From NCBI GenBank assembly GCA_947372405.1, contig CANBTO010000073.1, positions 1 to 13,607 on the forward strand: DNA of 13,607 bases. Direction: 5' to 3'. The position numbers were made by a program, and so were the translations under genes. This DNA is from Verrucomicrobiaceae bacterium (GTDB lineage Bacteria > Verrucomicrobiota > Verrucomicrobiae > Verrucomicrobiales > Akkermansiaceae). Of this stretch, positions 1 through 8,101 are shown piece after piece (the stretch's first letter is position 1; each line of letters opens with the position of its first letter). The notes below the pieces were generated by a model. That model worked only from the letters and a program-made list of their open reading frames with translations. It made no database searches and was not told the origin of the DNA.

Positions 1-57
1 GGCAGCAGAATTCCGCTTGAGCGCTTGAATCTCGCGCTCGATGCCATTAAGGAGTAA
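1..57 (+). CDS. kdpC: KdpC, C-terminal end only (K+-transporting ATPase subunit C)
   Basis: Frame 1 is open from the window edge to TAA at 55-57 and encodes 18 residues ending in LERLNLALDAIKE. This matches the conserved end of KdpC (E. coli ends in ELNLALDKLDE, from memory), and the next two genes are kdpD and kdpE, the usual order kdpFABC-DE. KdpC is the single-TM accessory subunit of the high-affinity KdpFABC potassium pump. Only the last codons are visible, so nothing can be said about the rest of the subunit or the pump genes upstream. The call rests on a short motif plus strong gene-order support. Confidence 0.8.
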   Translation, partial: GSRIPLERLNLALDAIKE

Positions 58-85
58 GCAAGCATCTGTCACCGCTCTTAAAATC

Positions 86-108
86 GGGGACAGGAGTGTC
101 CCCGCTCC
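86..108 (+). repeat. Two mutually exclusive hairpins in the kdpC-kdpD gap
   Basis: GGGGACA (86-92) and TGTCCCC (97-103) form a perfect 7-bp stem whose 4-nt loop is GGAG. The same GGAG, as AGGAG at 92-96, can instead pair with CTCCT at 105-109. GGAG is the only Shine-Dalgarno-like sequence near the kdpD start (113), but it lies about 16 nt upstream, which is longer than usual. The compact shape resembles dispersed palindromic (REP-type) elements; no second copy exists in this window. It could be a repeat element, an mRNA-processing or stability hairpin, or a translational control element. The function is unproven. Confidence 0.55.
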
Positions 109-112
109 TTAC

Positions 113-2806
113 ATGAACGAAGACCATCGCCCCGATCCCGACGCCCTTCTGGCACAAGTGCGGCGGGAGGAAAACCAGGAGAAGCGCGGCAGGCTCTACA
201 TCTTGTTAGGGATGTGTCCCGGTGTGGGCAAGACCTATGCGATGCTTCTGTTAGCGAGAAAACGCCAGCAGGACGGACTCAACGTGCTGGTGGGCGTGGT
301 GGAAACCCATGGCCGTGATGATACGGCCGGCCTCCTCAACGGCCTGACGCTGCTACCGCGCCGCAAGGTCGCCCATGGCGGACACACGTTGGAGGAGTTC
401 GATCTGGATGCCGCGCTGCAACGCCGGCCGGATCTCCTGCTGGTCGATGAACTCGCCCACACCAATGCTCCCGGCAGCCGCCACCTCAAGCGCTATCAGG
501 ACGTGCTGGAGCTGCTGGACGCGAACATCGATGTCGTCACCACCCTCAACGTGCAGCACATCGAGAGCCAAGTCGATGTCGTGCGGCAGGTCACCGGCGT
601 GGCGGTGCATGAAACCGTGCCGGATTCCATTCTCGACCGCGCGCACGAGATCCAGCTTGTGGACCTCAGTGTGGAGAAGCTGATGGACCGGCTTGGGGAG
701 GGTAAGGTCTATCTGGGCGAACGCGCGGAGGCCGCTGCCGCCGGGTTTTTCCGCGAGCGAAATCTAATGGCACTGCGGGAACTCGCCCTGCGTTTCACCG
801 CCGAACGAGTGGACAGGGATCTCGAGGACATCCGCAAGGCCCGCCGCGTCAGCACGCCATGGAAGACCAACGCCCGCCTGATGGTGTGCGTGGGACCCAC
901 GCCGTATTCCGAGAGCCTGATCCGCTGGACGCGCCGGGCTTCCGGCCGCCACGGCTGCCCGTGGCTGGCGGTGTGGGTGGAGCGGACGCAGGCATTGTCC
1001 GCGCCGGAGCAGGAATTGTTAGCCCGGAACCTGGGCCTTGCCCGCCGGCTTGGTGGCGAGGTGGTGCACGCCACCGGCGACGATGTGGCGGCGGCTTTGC
1101 TGCAAGTCGCCCGCGAGCGCAATGTTTCCCAGATCATCGTCGGTAAAACGAATCGCCGACGGTTCTGGAAACCCACGCTCGCCGAGCGGATCATCGAAGG
1201 CAGCGGCGACATCGACGTGAGCGTGGTGCGTCCCGTGATCGGCCGACCGTCCACCTTGCCCGAACACCGGCAGCGGATTTCCAACACCGCCGGCGTGCTC
1301 CGGGAGTTTGGTATTGTCCTCGGCGTGATCGCCGCCCTAACAGCCGTTTGCTGGCAGTTTGAAAAACTTGCGGGCTACACCATGCCGGCCCTGGTGTATC
1401 TCCTCGCCATCCTGCTGGCGGCATTGCGCGTCAGCCGCTGGCCGATGCTTTTCATGGCGGCCCTAAGCGCGCTGGCATGGAATTTCTTCTTCATCCCGCC
1501 GCGATTCACTTTCGAAATCAGGGCGCTTGAGGACGTCATCCTGTTGGTGATGTTTTTCGCCGTCGCGCTCAGCATGGGGCATCTGACGACCCGTCTGCGC
1601 ACACGCGAAATCGCCGAGCGTCGGAGGCAGTTGGAAACCGACGCCCTGCTGAGAGTCACGCAGAGCGCAGCGCTCGCACCCGACACGGAGAAGGGGCTGT
1701 CCGAAGCGTTGAGGATCATCAATTCCGTGATCGATGCCGAAACGGCGCTGATCGTGCGCGAGCTGGACCATTCACTTCCTGCCAGAGCCCATCCGTCCAG
1801 CAGTTGGCTGCCGCCGGATCAGGAATACGGAGTCGCCGCCTGGGCCTATGCGAACAAACAGGTGGCCGGGCGTTTCACCGACACGTTGCCGCGGTCCGCC
1901 GCCACTTGGTTCCCGCTGCAGACCGCGACATCGGTGATGGGTGTGCTGGGGCTGCGTCTAACACATGAGAGCCGGTCACTTGATTTCCAGATTCGTCAGG
2001 CGGTGGAGGCCTTCGCCCTGCAACTCTCCCTCGTGTTGGAGAAAGAGCATTTCATCCAGGCGGTGGCGCAGGCCGAGCTGATGGAGAAATCCGAGCGGCT
2101 CCGCAGCAACCTGCTGGACAGTGTGTCCCATGAGTTGAAAACCCCGCTAGCTATCATCCGGGCATCGATCGAGGGCATGGGCCCGGTTTCCGACAACCCC
2201 TACATCGCAGAGATCGAGACCGCCACCCTGCGTCTCCAGAGACTGGTGGACGGGCTGCTGCAAATGACCCGCCTTGAGTCGAAGGTGGTCGAGCCCAAGC
2301 TCGAGTGGTGCGATGTGAGGGAGTTGGTGGAAGGTGCCGTTAAAGCCGTGTTCGACGCCATGAAAACCCATCCGGCGGAGATCGAAATTGCGGCGGACAT
2401 CCCCTTGGTGAAGACCGACCAATCGCTGCTCATTCAGGCCCTGGCAAATCTCCTGCACAACGCCGCCGTCTATTCGCCGGAGGGATCTGTGGTGGAAGTG
2501 AGCGCCCGCCATGCCGAGCAGAAACTCAGGTTGACCGTGCGTGATCACGGGCCGGGAATCCCTGCTGGCGAGGAGTCCCGGGTGTTCGGAAAATTCTATC
2601 GGGCCGCCGGTGCTCCCGCAGGCGGGACCGGCCTCGGGCTGTCCATCGCACGCGGGTTCATCCAGGCTCTCGGCGGTGACATTTCCGGCTGGAACCATCC
2701 GGATGGTGGCGCGGTTTTTGAAATCCTGCTCAAGGCGGACTTCATGCATGAGGGGGATGACGGTTCTTGTGTCCCGGACCGGATCGGAGAGAATGACACA
2801 CCATGA
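113..2806 (+). CDS. kdpD: KdpD osmosensitive K+ sensor histidine kinase
   Basis: 897 aa, close to the 894 aa of E. coli KdpD. Domain order: KdpD N-terminal domain with a P-loop-like GMCPGVGKT (about 33-41) and the VVETHGR, DELAHTNAPGSRH and TTLNVQHIES blocks; a Usp-like domain (about 250-375, VGKTNRRRFW); a DUF4118 region with four TM segments (about 395-492, NFFFIPPRFTF); a GAF-like region; HisKA with SVSHELKTP, whose histidine is residue 673, the same number as in E. coli; and a HATPase domain with NLLHNA, DHGPGIP and GTGLGLSIA. It senses low K+/ionic conditions and phosphorylates KdpE. The frame is open back to an ATG at 41, which would overlap kdpC. I chose 113 because MNEDHRPDPDALL aligns with the E. 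coli start MNNEPLRPDPDRLL. The stop overlaps kdpE as ATGA, implying translational coupling. Confidence 0.96.
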   Translation: MNEDHRPDPDALLAQVRREENQEKRGRLYILLGMCPGVGKTYAMLLLARKRQQDGLNVLVGVVETHGRDDTAGLLNGLTLLPRRKVAHGGHTLEEFDLDAALQRRPDLLLVDELAHTNAPGSRHLKRYQDVLELLDANIDVVTTLNVQHIESQVDVVRQVTGVAVHETVPDSILDRAHEIQLVDLSVEKLMDRLGEGKVYLGERAEAAAAGFFRERNLMALRELALRFTAERVDRDLEDIRKARRVSTPWKTNARLMVCVGPTPYSESLIRWTRRASGRHGCPWLAVWVERTQALSAPEQELLARNLGLARRLGGEVVHATGDDVAAALLQVARERNVSQIIVGKTNRRRFWKPTLAERIIEGSGDIDVSVVRPVIGRPSTLPEHRQRISNTAGVLREFGIVLGVIAALTAVCWQFEKLAGYTMPALVYLLAILLAALRVSRWPMLFMAALSALAWNFFFIPPRFTFEIRALEDVILLVMFFAVALSMGHLTTRLRTREIAERRRQLETDALLRVTQSAALAPDTEKGLSEALRIINSVIDAETALIVRELDHSLPARAHPSSSWLPPDQEYGVAAWAYANKQVAGRFTDTLPRSAATWFPLQTATSVMGVLGLRLTHESRSLDFQIRQAVEAFALQLSLVLEKEHFIQAVAQAELMEKSERLRSNLLDSVSHELKTPLAIIRASIEGMGPVSDNPYIAEIETATLRLQRLVDGLLQMTRLESKVVEPKLEWCDVRELVEGAVKAVFDAMKTHPAEIEIAADIPLVKTDQSLLIQALANLLHNAAVYSPEGSVVEVSARHAEQKLRLTVRDHGPGIPAGEESRVFGKFYRAAGAPAGGTGLGLSIARGFIQALGGDISGWNHPDGGAVFEILLKADFMHEGDDGSCVPDRIGENDTP

Positions 2807-3468
2807 CAGCGCTGATCATCGATGACGAAAGCCAGATCCGGCGGCTGTTGCGGCTGGCGCTGGAGTCTCGGGGTTACGTCGTGCGCGATGCGGAAACCGG
2901 ACGGCTCGGCCTGCAGGAAGCCGCTTTCCATCGGCCGGACGTCGTTCTGCTGGACATGGGGCTGCCGGACATGGATGGACTTGATGTTTTGAAAAACCTG
3001 CGCGAGTGGAGCAGTGTTCCGGTGTTGATTCTATCAGTTCGTGATCAGGAAAACATCAAGGTCGCGGCACTCGAAAACGGCGCGGATGATTACGTGACCA
3101 AGCCCTTCAGCACGGCGGAGCTTGTTGCGCGGCTCGCCGTCATCCAGCGCCGACACCAAGGCACGGAATCACCGGAGATCGTCGTGGGCCCGCTGACCTT
3201 ACATCTCGACCGGCATGAAGTTTTTCTATCAGGCGAGCCGCTGAAGATGACGCCCACCGAATATGCGTTTCTGCTGGCACTCGCCCGGCATGCCGGAAAG
3301 ATCGTCACGCAACGGCAGTTGCTGCGCGAGGTATGGGGGCCGCAGGGCGACGGGCAGACCCACTATCTCCGGGTCTATGCCAACCACCTGCGCAAGAAAC
3401 TCGGTGGCAGTCTCGTCATCAGCAACGAACCCGGCATAGGCTACCGCCTGCTTGTTCCTGATGCGTAA
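2803..3468 (+). CDS. kdpE: KdpE response regulator (OmpR/PhoB family)
   Basis: 221 aa. The receiver domain (about 1-115) has the acidic pocket D7/D8, phospho-acceptor D51 in LLDMGLPDMDG, S78 and K100 (VTKPF). The C-terminal winged helix (about 125-219) has the OmpR-type TPTEYAFLLAL, REVWG and YLRVYANHLRKKL blocks and ends in GIGYRLL. It is the partner of KdpD, whose stop it overlaps by four bases. In characterised systems, phosphorylated KdpE activates the kdp transport operon; its target promoter would lie upstream of this window. It ends 21 bp before the convergent bPH2 gene. I see no strong stem-loop with a T-run in that gap, so the two transcripts may overlap at their 3' ends. Confidence 0.96.
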   Translation: MTALIIDDESQIRRLLRLALESRGYVVRDAETGRLGLQEAAFHRPDVVLLDMGLPDMDGLDVLKNLREWSSVPVLILSVRDQENIKVAALENGADDYVTKPFSTAELVARLAVIQRRHQGTESPEIVVGPLTLHLDRHEVFLSGEPLKMTPTEYAFLLALARHAGKIVTQRQLLREVWGPQGDGQTHYLRVYANHLRKKLGGSLVISNEPGIGYRLLVPDA

Positions 3469-3489
3469 GAACTCTGCATAGTTGGAACT

Positions 3490-3996
3490 TCAGCCCGCCC
3501 CGTGGCCGCCGAAATCCCCGCCCGCCATGTCGTCGACGTCGGTTTCACGCACACGTTTCCTGTCGCGCTCGAGTTCCACCTGTTTGCGCAGCAACTCGCG
3601 CATCTGTTCGCCGTGATGGATGGCGGGAACGACTAGTTTCGGCAACGAGCGGTCCGAGGTTTCAAGCTCGATGGAAGCAAGGCCGGTGAGGCGCATCCAC
3701 CACGTGCGGACCATCAGCGAGTCCTTGACCCGATAGAGCTCGATCTCGTCGATCTTCTGGTTGATGACGCCGGAGGTCACCCGGAGACGCTCGCTGGTGA
3801 GTTCGAAGACGTGGGACCTCACCACCAGGTATTTCCACAGCATATAGCCGAACGTCAGTAACAGAGCTGCGTATGCGGGAGGGAAAAAGACTCCTGCGAC
3901 GATGATGCCCACGACCAGCAGCAAAGCCACGGTGAAGGGCCCGATGTTCAGCCACTGCGAAGGGCTGCCTTTCCACAAAGTGTTTTCCTCGCTCAT
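3490..3996 (-). CDS. Small membrane protein with bPH2 (DUF304/YdbS-like) domain
   Basis: 168 aa from the chosen start. Two hydrophobic helices (about 18-39 and 42-58) are followed by a bacterial PH-like domain with the usual pattern: FELTSERLRVTSGVINQKIDEIELYRVKDS, here spanning about 66-95, then WWMRLTGLASIELETSD. A charged stretch and a Gly-rich tail (DFGGHGAG) close the protein. bPH2 proteins are membrane-associated and their biochemical role is mostly unknown. Two further in-frame ATGs lie at 4008 and 4005; I chose 3996 because MSEENTLWKGSPSQW is the typical beginning of the family. None of the starts has a clear ribosome-binding site. It is the last gene of the minus-strand run, 61 bp after the DUF1080 gene. 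Confidence 0.85.
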   Translation of the reverse strand: MSEENTLWKGSPSQWLNIGPFTVALLLVVGIIVAGVFFPPAYAALLLTFGYMLWKYLVVRSHVFELTSERLRVTSGVINQKIDEIELYRVKDSLMVRTWWMRLTGLASIELETSDRSLPKLVVPAIHHGEQMRELLRKQVELERDRKRVRETDVDDMAGGDFGGHGAG

Positions 3997-4057
3997 TGCG
4001 GGCATCATGCCGTCAAGCGCCCCGGTCCCGCAAGTGGAGAATCGCGGCGGGATTCCA

Positions 4058-4711
4058 TCATGGCAGCGGCATGACGAAGAGGTCCTTGTAATACGTCGTG
4101 CTCTTCGGATCGTGGCCTTGCAGGGCGAAGGTGCCTTCCCCCAGCTTACGTCCGGGCATGTTGTTGAGCGTCTTGGCAGGATCCCAGTCAGCGGGCTGCG
4201 TCCAGTCGGAGGTGACCTTGCCGTTGATGGATAGGACGATGTGGTTTCCTTCCACCTTCACGGAATAGTCGAACCACTCGTCGTCCTTGTTAGGCGCATT
4301 GTCCATGACGTCCGCCACGGCGTAGAGGCCGCCGGTCTTCTTGCGATCCGAGTGGGTGGCGTTCACCTGGCATTCGTAGCCCTTGGAAGGCCAGCCCTTT
4401 TCCTGGAATTCCGTGTGGAAATAGATGCCGCTGTTAGAACCGGATGTCGTCTTGACCTTCGCCTTGAACTCGAAGTTGCGGAACTTCGCGTTTCCGTCCG
4501 GCCCGACGTAGAAGAGATGCGCGCGCCCGCCGCTGACGACGAGCTCGCCGTCCTTCACGGTGAAGACGCCGTCCTTCTGGCCCTCGGTGGCGGCATTGGA
4601 TTTCCATCCGGTCAGATCCTTGCCGTTGAACATTGAAATCCACTCGTCCGCCGCGTGGGATGAAGTGATCGAGAAAACAACGAGAGCCGCCGCATAAAGG
4701 AGTGGTTTCAT
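4058..4711 (-). CDS. Secreted DUF1080 / 3-keto-disaccharide hydrolase-type protein
   Basis: 217 aa. A signal peptide is clear (MKPLLYAAALVVFSITSSHA, cleavage likely after SHA or SHAA). The rest is one concanavalin-like beta-sandwich of the PF06439 type: the entry motif ISMFNGKDLTGWK, the central GSNSGIYFHTEF and GYECQVNAT blocks, and the closing strand TTYYKDLFVMPL. Members act on carbohydrates outside the cytoplasm; some are 3-keto-glycoside hydrolases, many are untested. The family is greatly expanded in Planctomycetota and Verrucomicrobiota. The frame continues upstream to 4744, but 4711 starts directly on the signal peptide. It follows the sulfatase-fold gene by 60 bp, and that gap contains a 14-bp palindrome, so it may have its own control. 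The substrate cannot be read from the sequence. Confidence 0.88.
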   Translation of the reverse strand: MKPLLYAAALVVFSITSSHAADEWISMFNGKDLTGWKSNAATEGQKDGVFTVKDGELVVSGGRAHLFYVGPDGNAKFRNFEFKAKVKTTSGSNSGIYFHTEFQEKGWPSKGYECQVNATHSDRKKTGGLYAVADVMDNAPNKDDEWFDYSVKVEGNHIVLSINGKVTSDWTQPADWDPAKTLNNMPGRKLGEGTFALQGHDPKSTTYYKDLFVMPLP

Positions 4712-4757
4712 GACGGAGTAAAGCTGCCCCGTTGACGGCGGCACGTCAAGGCGGCGC

Positions 4758-4771
4758 CGTTGTATACAACG
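4758..4771. promoter_or_regulatory. 14-bp perfect palindrome, candidate operator
   Basis: CGTTGTATACAACG is a perfect palindrome that directly abuts the stop codon (4772-4774) of the sulfatase-fold gene. Its centre is about 53 bp upstream of the DUF1080 start at 4711. Symmetric sites of this kind are typical of dimeric helix-turn-helix repressors (LacI and GntR families have similar ends). With no spacer it would make a poor RNA hairpin, and no T-run follows, so a DNA-binding site fits better than a terminator. No regulator gene adjoins it, so the binding protein is unknown. Confidence 0.4.
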
Positions 4772-6958
4772 TCATCCGGACTCACCGCCGGGGAAGATCT
4801 CCTTGATGGAAGTCTCCTTCTTCTCATCCATCCAGCGTTCGAGCGCGGCTTTCATGGGGGCGAGGACCTCGGGACGGGATGGGGCGAGGTCGGTTTCACC
4901 GTTCGGATCCACCGACATGTGGAAGAGGCCGAAGTGGCGCGTGCCTTCGATGGTGGGGGTGCAGACAAGTTTCCAATCCCGCGTTCTGAGGCAACGTTGT
5001 TTCGCCTGCACGATGGGCTCGCGGTACTCGGGCTTGACGACGAACTGATAGTTGAAGTCCTCGTCGATCATGGTGACCTGGTCCATCGGCGGCAGCTTGG
5101 GACGCGTGATGCCTGGAACGGTGAACTGCACGAAGGGGAAACCGGTCTCGCCATAGAACGGGCGGTATTCCGGCGTCTCGGAGCCACGGATCCAACTGGC
5201 GAAACTGCGGCCCTGCCACGTCGGGGACTTCTCGATGCCGGCGAAGTCCGCGACCGTAGGAATCACATCGATCAACCGCACGGTTTCCGGGATGACCTTG
5301 GGTTTCTGGCCGGGGACGTAAACGATCATGGGCACGTGATTGGCGTGGCCGCCGCCATTGAAGGTGAGGCCGTGGCCGAGGGTGACACCCGGTTCATAGT
5401 GGTCGTCACCGTGGTCCGCGGTGATGATGACGATGGTGTTGTCCGCGAGGCCGTCCTTCTCCAGTGCTGTTAGAATACGCGAAACGCAGTCGTCGAACTC
5501 GCGCGTGCATCCGTCATAGAGCGCGCGGATCTGCTCGACCTCCTTCGGCGGGAGAGCCTTCCATTTGGACTCGAGGTCGGTGCCGCCGATGAACGAGTCG
5601 ATGTCGAAGTCCACGCCGCTGCGGTTGCGCCCCTGATAGGCGGGATCGGCGAACATGCTGACATAAGGTTCCGGACTGCGGTACGGCAGGTGGTTGCAGG
5701 AGAAGAAGACATGCCAGAAGAACGGCTTCTTTTCCCTGGCCGCGGCTGCGAGGCGTTTCTCGACACGCTCGGTGACGACCTTGGGTGTGACAAACTGGGC
5801 GAAGGCCTGGAGCTGCGGGAAAATCTTATAGCCCATCGGATTGTCGAAATAAAGCGGCACGACGAAGTGCGCCATGACGACGGCCTGACTCATGTAGATC
5901 TTGAAGTTATCAAAACTCGAAACCGAGATATGCTCAAACTCCAGCGGGATGACCTCATAATAACCTGCGCACCAGTCACCGATGGCGGTGGTGTCGTAGC
6001 CTTTGGCGCGCAGCAACCGCGCGACCGGAACGATGCGTTTTTTGGTGGCGTCCACGGTTTCGCGGTCCGGGTACATGAAACGAATGCCGTGGCTCTGCGG
6101 GTATTGCGAGGACATCAACTGGACGCCGGACTCCATGGTGGATGCGATGGAGGTGAAACAATTCTCGAAGCGCGTGGATTTCGCGGCGAGCGCGTCGATG
6201 GCGGGCGAGACGCCGGCAGCGGCCAGACCGTCGTCGCGCTTGGGCTTGTATCCGGAGCAGCCAAGGCGGTCACCGCGCAGGGAGTCCGAGCCGATGATGA
6301 TGATGTTGGGCGGGCTGTCGGCGGCGGCTTGTTTTCCGGGTTTATCGCCCATGGAGGAGTTACCGATGCCAAGACATGAAACGACGACCACCGAGAACGC
6401 CGCGGCGGCCAGCCAGCCCTTGCGGCCGTGGCGGTGGATATGCCAGCCCAAAGCAAGCGAGAGGCATGCGAGTGGCAGCACCGTGAAGAGCGTGGTGAGC
6501 ACGGCGGGTTTCACAGCCTCAGGAAACAAGTCCAGCGCCTTGTAATACCATTTGCCGAACTCGGCCTCGTTGAGGAAATAAGGCCGGGTTTCCATGAGCC
6601 GCAACGTGAAATAGCCGTGCATCAGGGCTACCAGTGAGAAACTGCGAAGCACCACGGCTAGGGGCTTGCGGTGCGTCGAGCGGCGCGTCCAGAAAGACAC
6701 GAGAGGTTGGACCAACAGACTCGCGAGGATGGCGAGCAACACATAGGCGACGAGCATCAACAGGTTTTCCCGGATGAGGAAGCCGAGATACTGGTCGCGG
6801 GCGATGGCGTTGAACTTGTTCATCATTCCGCCCGACGCGCTGGCAAGTCGCCACAGCGCGATGCCATACTGCAGCCCCAGGAACGCGACGGCACCGGCCA
6901 GCACCGGCAGCAAGGCGGCGGAAACGGAAGGAGCGGATTTTGGTTCTTCAGGTGTCAA
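4772..6958 (-). CDS. Five-TM sulfatase-fold enzyme (alkaline phosphatase superfamily) with Thr nucleophile; LtaS/OpgB-like candidate
   Basis: 728 aa. Five hydrophobic helices (about 14-38, 62-90, 101-120, 150-172, 182-199) precede an outward-facing catalytic domain starting at PPNIIII (216). Metal-site motifs: SDSLRGDRLG (D225), TADHGDD (D515, H516), GGGHANHVP (H541). The C-terminus has sulfatase-like TRDWKLV and DPNGETDLA. Two sulfatase hallmarks are absent: the first Asp pair is D-S, not D-D, and the CxPSR formylglycine site is replaced by STMES, putting T274 in the nucleophile place. Single acid plus Thr is the pattern of phosphoglycerol/phosphoethanolamine transferases such as LtaS, which also has five TM segments. 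Annotation pipelines would probably say sulfatase. The start is a TTG 33 bp after the upstream gene; no ATG fits before residue 45, which is past the first helix. The substrate is unknown. Confidence 0.85.
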   Translation of the reverse strand: MTPEEPKSAPSVSAALLPVLAGAVAFLGLQYGIALWRLASASGGMMNKFNAIARDQYLGFLIRENLLMLVAYVLLAILASLLVQPLVSFWTRRSTHRKPLAVVLRSFSLVALMHGYFTLRLMETRPYFLNEAEFGKWYYKALDLFPEAVKPAVLTTLFTVLPLACLSLALGWHIHRHGRKGWLAAAAFSVVVVSCLGIGNSSMGDKPGKQAAADSPPNIIIIGSDSLRGDRLGCSGYKPKRDDGLAAAGVSPAIDALAAKSTRFENCFTSIASTMESGVQLMSSQYPQSHGIRFMYPDRETVDATKKRIVPVARLLRAKGYDTTAIGDWCAGYYEVIPLEFEHISVSSFDNFKIYMSQAVVMAHFVVPLYFDNPMGYKIFPQLQAFAQFVTPKVVTERVEKRLAAAAREKKPFFWHVFFSCNHLPYRSPEPYVSMFADPAYQGRNRSGVDFDIDSFIGGTDLESKWKALPPKEVEQIRALYDGCTREFDDCVSRILTALEKDGLADNTIVIITADHGDDHYEPGVTLGHGLTFNGGGHANHVPMIVYVPGQKPKVIPETVRLIDVIPTVADFAGIEKSPTWQGRSFASWIRGSETPEYRPFYGETGFPFVQFTVPGITRPKLPPMDQVTMIDEDFNYQFVVKPEYREPIVQAKQRCLRTRDWKLVCTPTIEGTRHFGLFHMSVDPNGETDLAPSRPEVLAPMKAALERWMDEKKETSIKEIFPGGESG

Positions 6959-6991
6959 CGGCGGAGAGGCATGACGATTGGACTCCGGGTG

Positions 6992-8101
6992 TCAAGAGTC
7001 GGAATCAGGTGGATCGATATAAAGCCAGCGGGAACTCATGACTTTTTCGATCACCACTCCGCGACGCGACTGGATACCTTCCGGCACCAGCAGCCTGAGG
7101 ATGAGACTGGCCTTGTGGCCGCTTTGCTGATCCACCAGACGGACCAAATCCTCCGCCCCGGCACTTCCGTTTCTAACATATCCGAAAAGCGTTTCTTCGG
7201 AGTCCAAGGCCGTCAATCGGAAACACCGCCACTGTTTGGGATCGGCGAACTCGTGGCTGTAGAAATCGTCACGCTCGACATAAACCCGGAAATCCAGCGA
7301 CTTGCCAGCCGTCCTCCGGGTGGCGAAGTCGTCCCACTTCATCGGCTGGTAACAAACCAGCGTCTCCCAATCGACGCGCGGGTCACCGGCTTTCCCTATT
7401 TCGACGATCAGGTTGTGCGCCTTGTTTTCGCCAAGATCGACCGCCGCCACCCAAAAATTCCCGTGATCATCGAGGGTGATCGGCTGCATCATCTTGATGG
7501 CCCTCAAACGACCGGGAACCGGAGGATGCTCCCCATAATAATCCCTCATGAGCGGCTCCACCCGTTCAGGTTGGCGGACCAGTCGCAGGAGGCCATCGAC
7601 CGAGTTCGCGGAAAAGAACGCCCGCAGGGTTTCGTCCATGCGATCAACAAGCTTCGCCGCGTCCCGTTCTTCTTTTTGCTCATCCACCAGGGAACTTTCC
7701 GTTTCGCTGCGGATCTGAACGGCCTTCTGCCCCGAGTCCTTCAACCGCGTCAGTGACCAGAACAAGGCTCCGAGAATCGCGACGCCGACAAGGGCGAACC
7801 ACCCCCAAGGAACGGGCTGGCGGCGCACGGCTTCCTGTCCCCAGTTTTGTTCAAGCACCTCGGGTGCAACGGTTTCCGGCTCCATGATGGCCTCGATTCC
7901 GGGTTCGTGCGTTCGGAGTCCGAAATCCGCGGCTGGCAATTCAAGACGCTGGCTGGACTCGGAATCATGTCCGGCGGTACCGAGGCGGACGGGTTTTTCC
8001 CGCGGCTCATCAAACGCGGGGTCCCCAAGTCGTATGACCTCTTCCGGCGGCAAATCATCGTCAACGGTCCTGAGGATCAGCGGTTTTACGTCACGGGCCA
8101 T
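6992..8101 (-). CDS. Single-pass membrane protein of unknown function
   Basis: 369 aa. An acidic, proline-rich N-terminal region of about 95 residues is probably cytoplasmic. It is followed by one TM helix (about 99-117, PWGWFALVGVAILGALFWSL), a charged helical linker (about 120-160, possible coiled coil) and an extracytoplasmic domain rich in aromatic residues (DWETLVCYQPMKWDDF, VYVERDDFYSHEF, WRCFRLT, ETLFGYVRNGS). I recall similar C-terminal domains as uncharacterised proteins in Verrucomicrobiota, but know no function. It heads the minus-strand run: the sulfatase-fold gene starts 33 bp after its stop, so the two are probably co-transcribed and may work together at the membrane. ATG 8101 is the only sensible start; no Shine-Dalgarno sequence is visible. 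Confidence 0.75.
   Translation of the reverse strand: MARDVKPLILRTVDDDLPPEEVIRLGDPAFDEPREKPVRLGTAGHDSESSQRLELPAADFGLRTHEPGIEAIMEPETVAPEVLEQNWGQEAVRRQPVPWGWFALVGVAILGALFWSLTRLKDSGQKAVQIRSETESSLVDEQKEERDAAKLVDRMDETLRAFFSANSVDGLLRLVRQPERVEPLMRDYYGEHPPVPGRLRAIKMMQPITLDDHGNFWVAAVDLGENKAHNLIVEIGKAGDPRVDWETLVCYQPMKWDDFATRRTAGKSLDFRVYVERDDFYSHEFADPKQWRCFRLTALDSEETLFGYVRNGSAGAEDLVRLVDQQSGHKASLILRLLVPEGIQSRRGVVIEKVMSSRWLYIDPPDSDS

Noticed and set aside
41..112. N-terminal extension of KdpD starting at ATG 41
   Set aside because: It would overlap kdpC, lacks a ribosome-binding site, crosses the hairpin element, and encodes residues absent from KdpD families; the conserved N-terminus begins at 113.
4039..4055. 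GAATC/GATTC stem between the bPH2 and DUF1080 genes as a terminator
   Set aside because: A 5-bp stem without a T-run; too weak to support.
6671..7756. Long plus-strand open frame (361 codons) opposite the membrane-protein and sulfatase-fold genes
   Set aside because: Antisense to two well-supported genes, no recognisable domains, and rich in His/Arg/Gln as expected from a GC-rich opposite strand. Similar open frames at 4760-5473 and 5690-6379 were rejected for the same reason.
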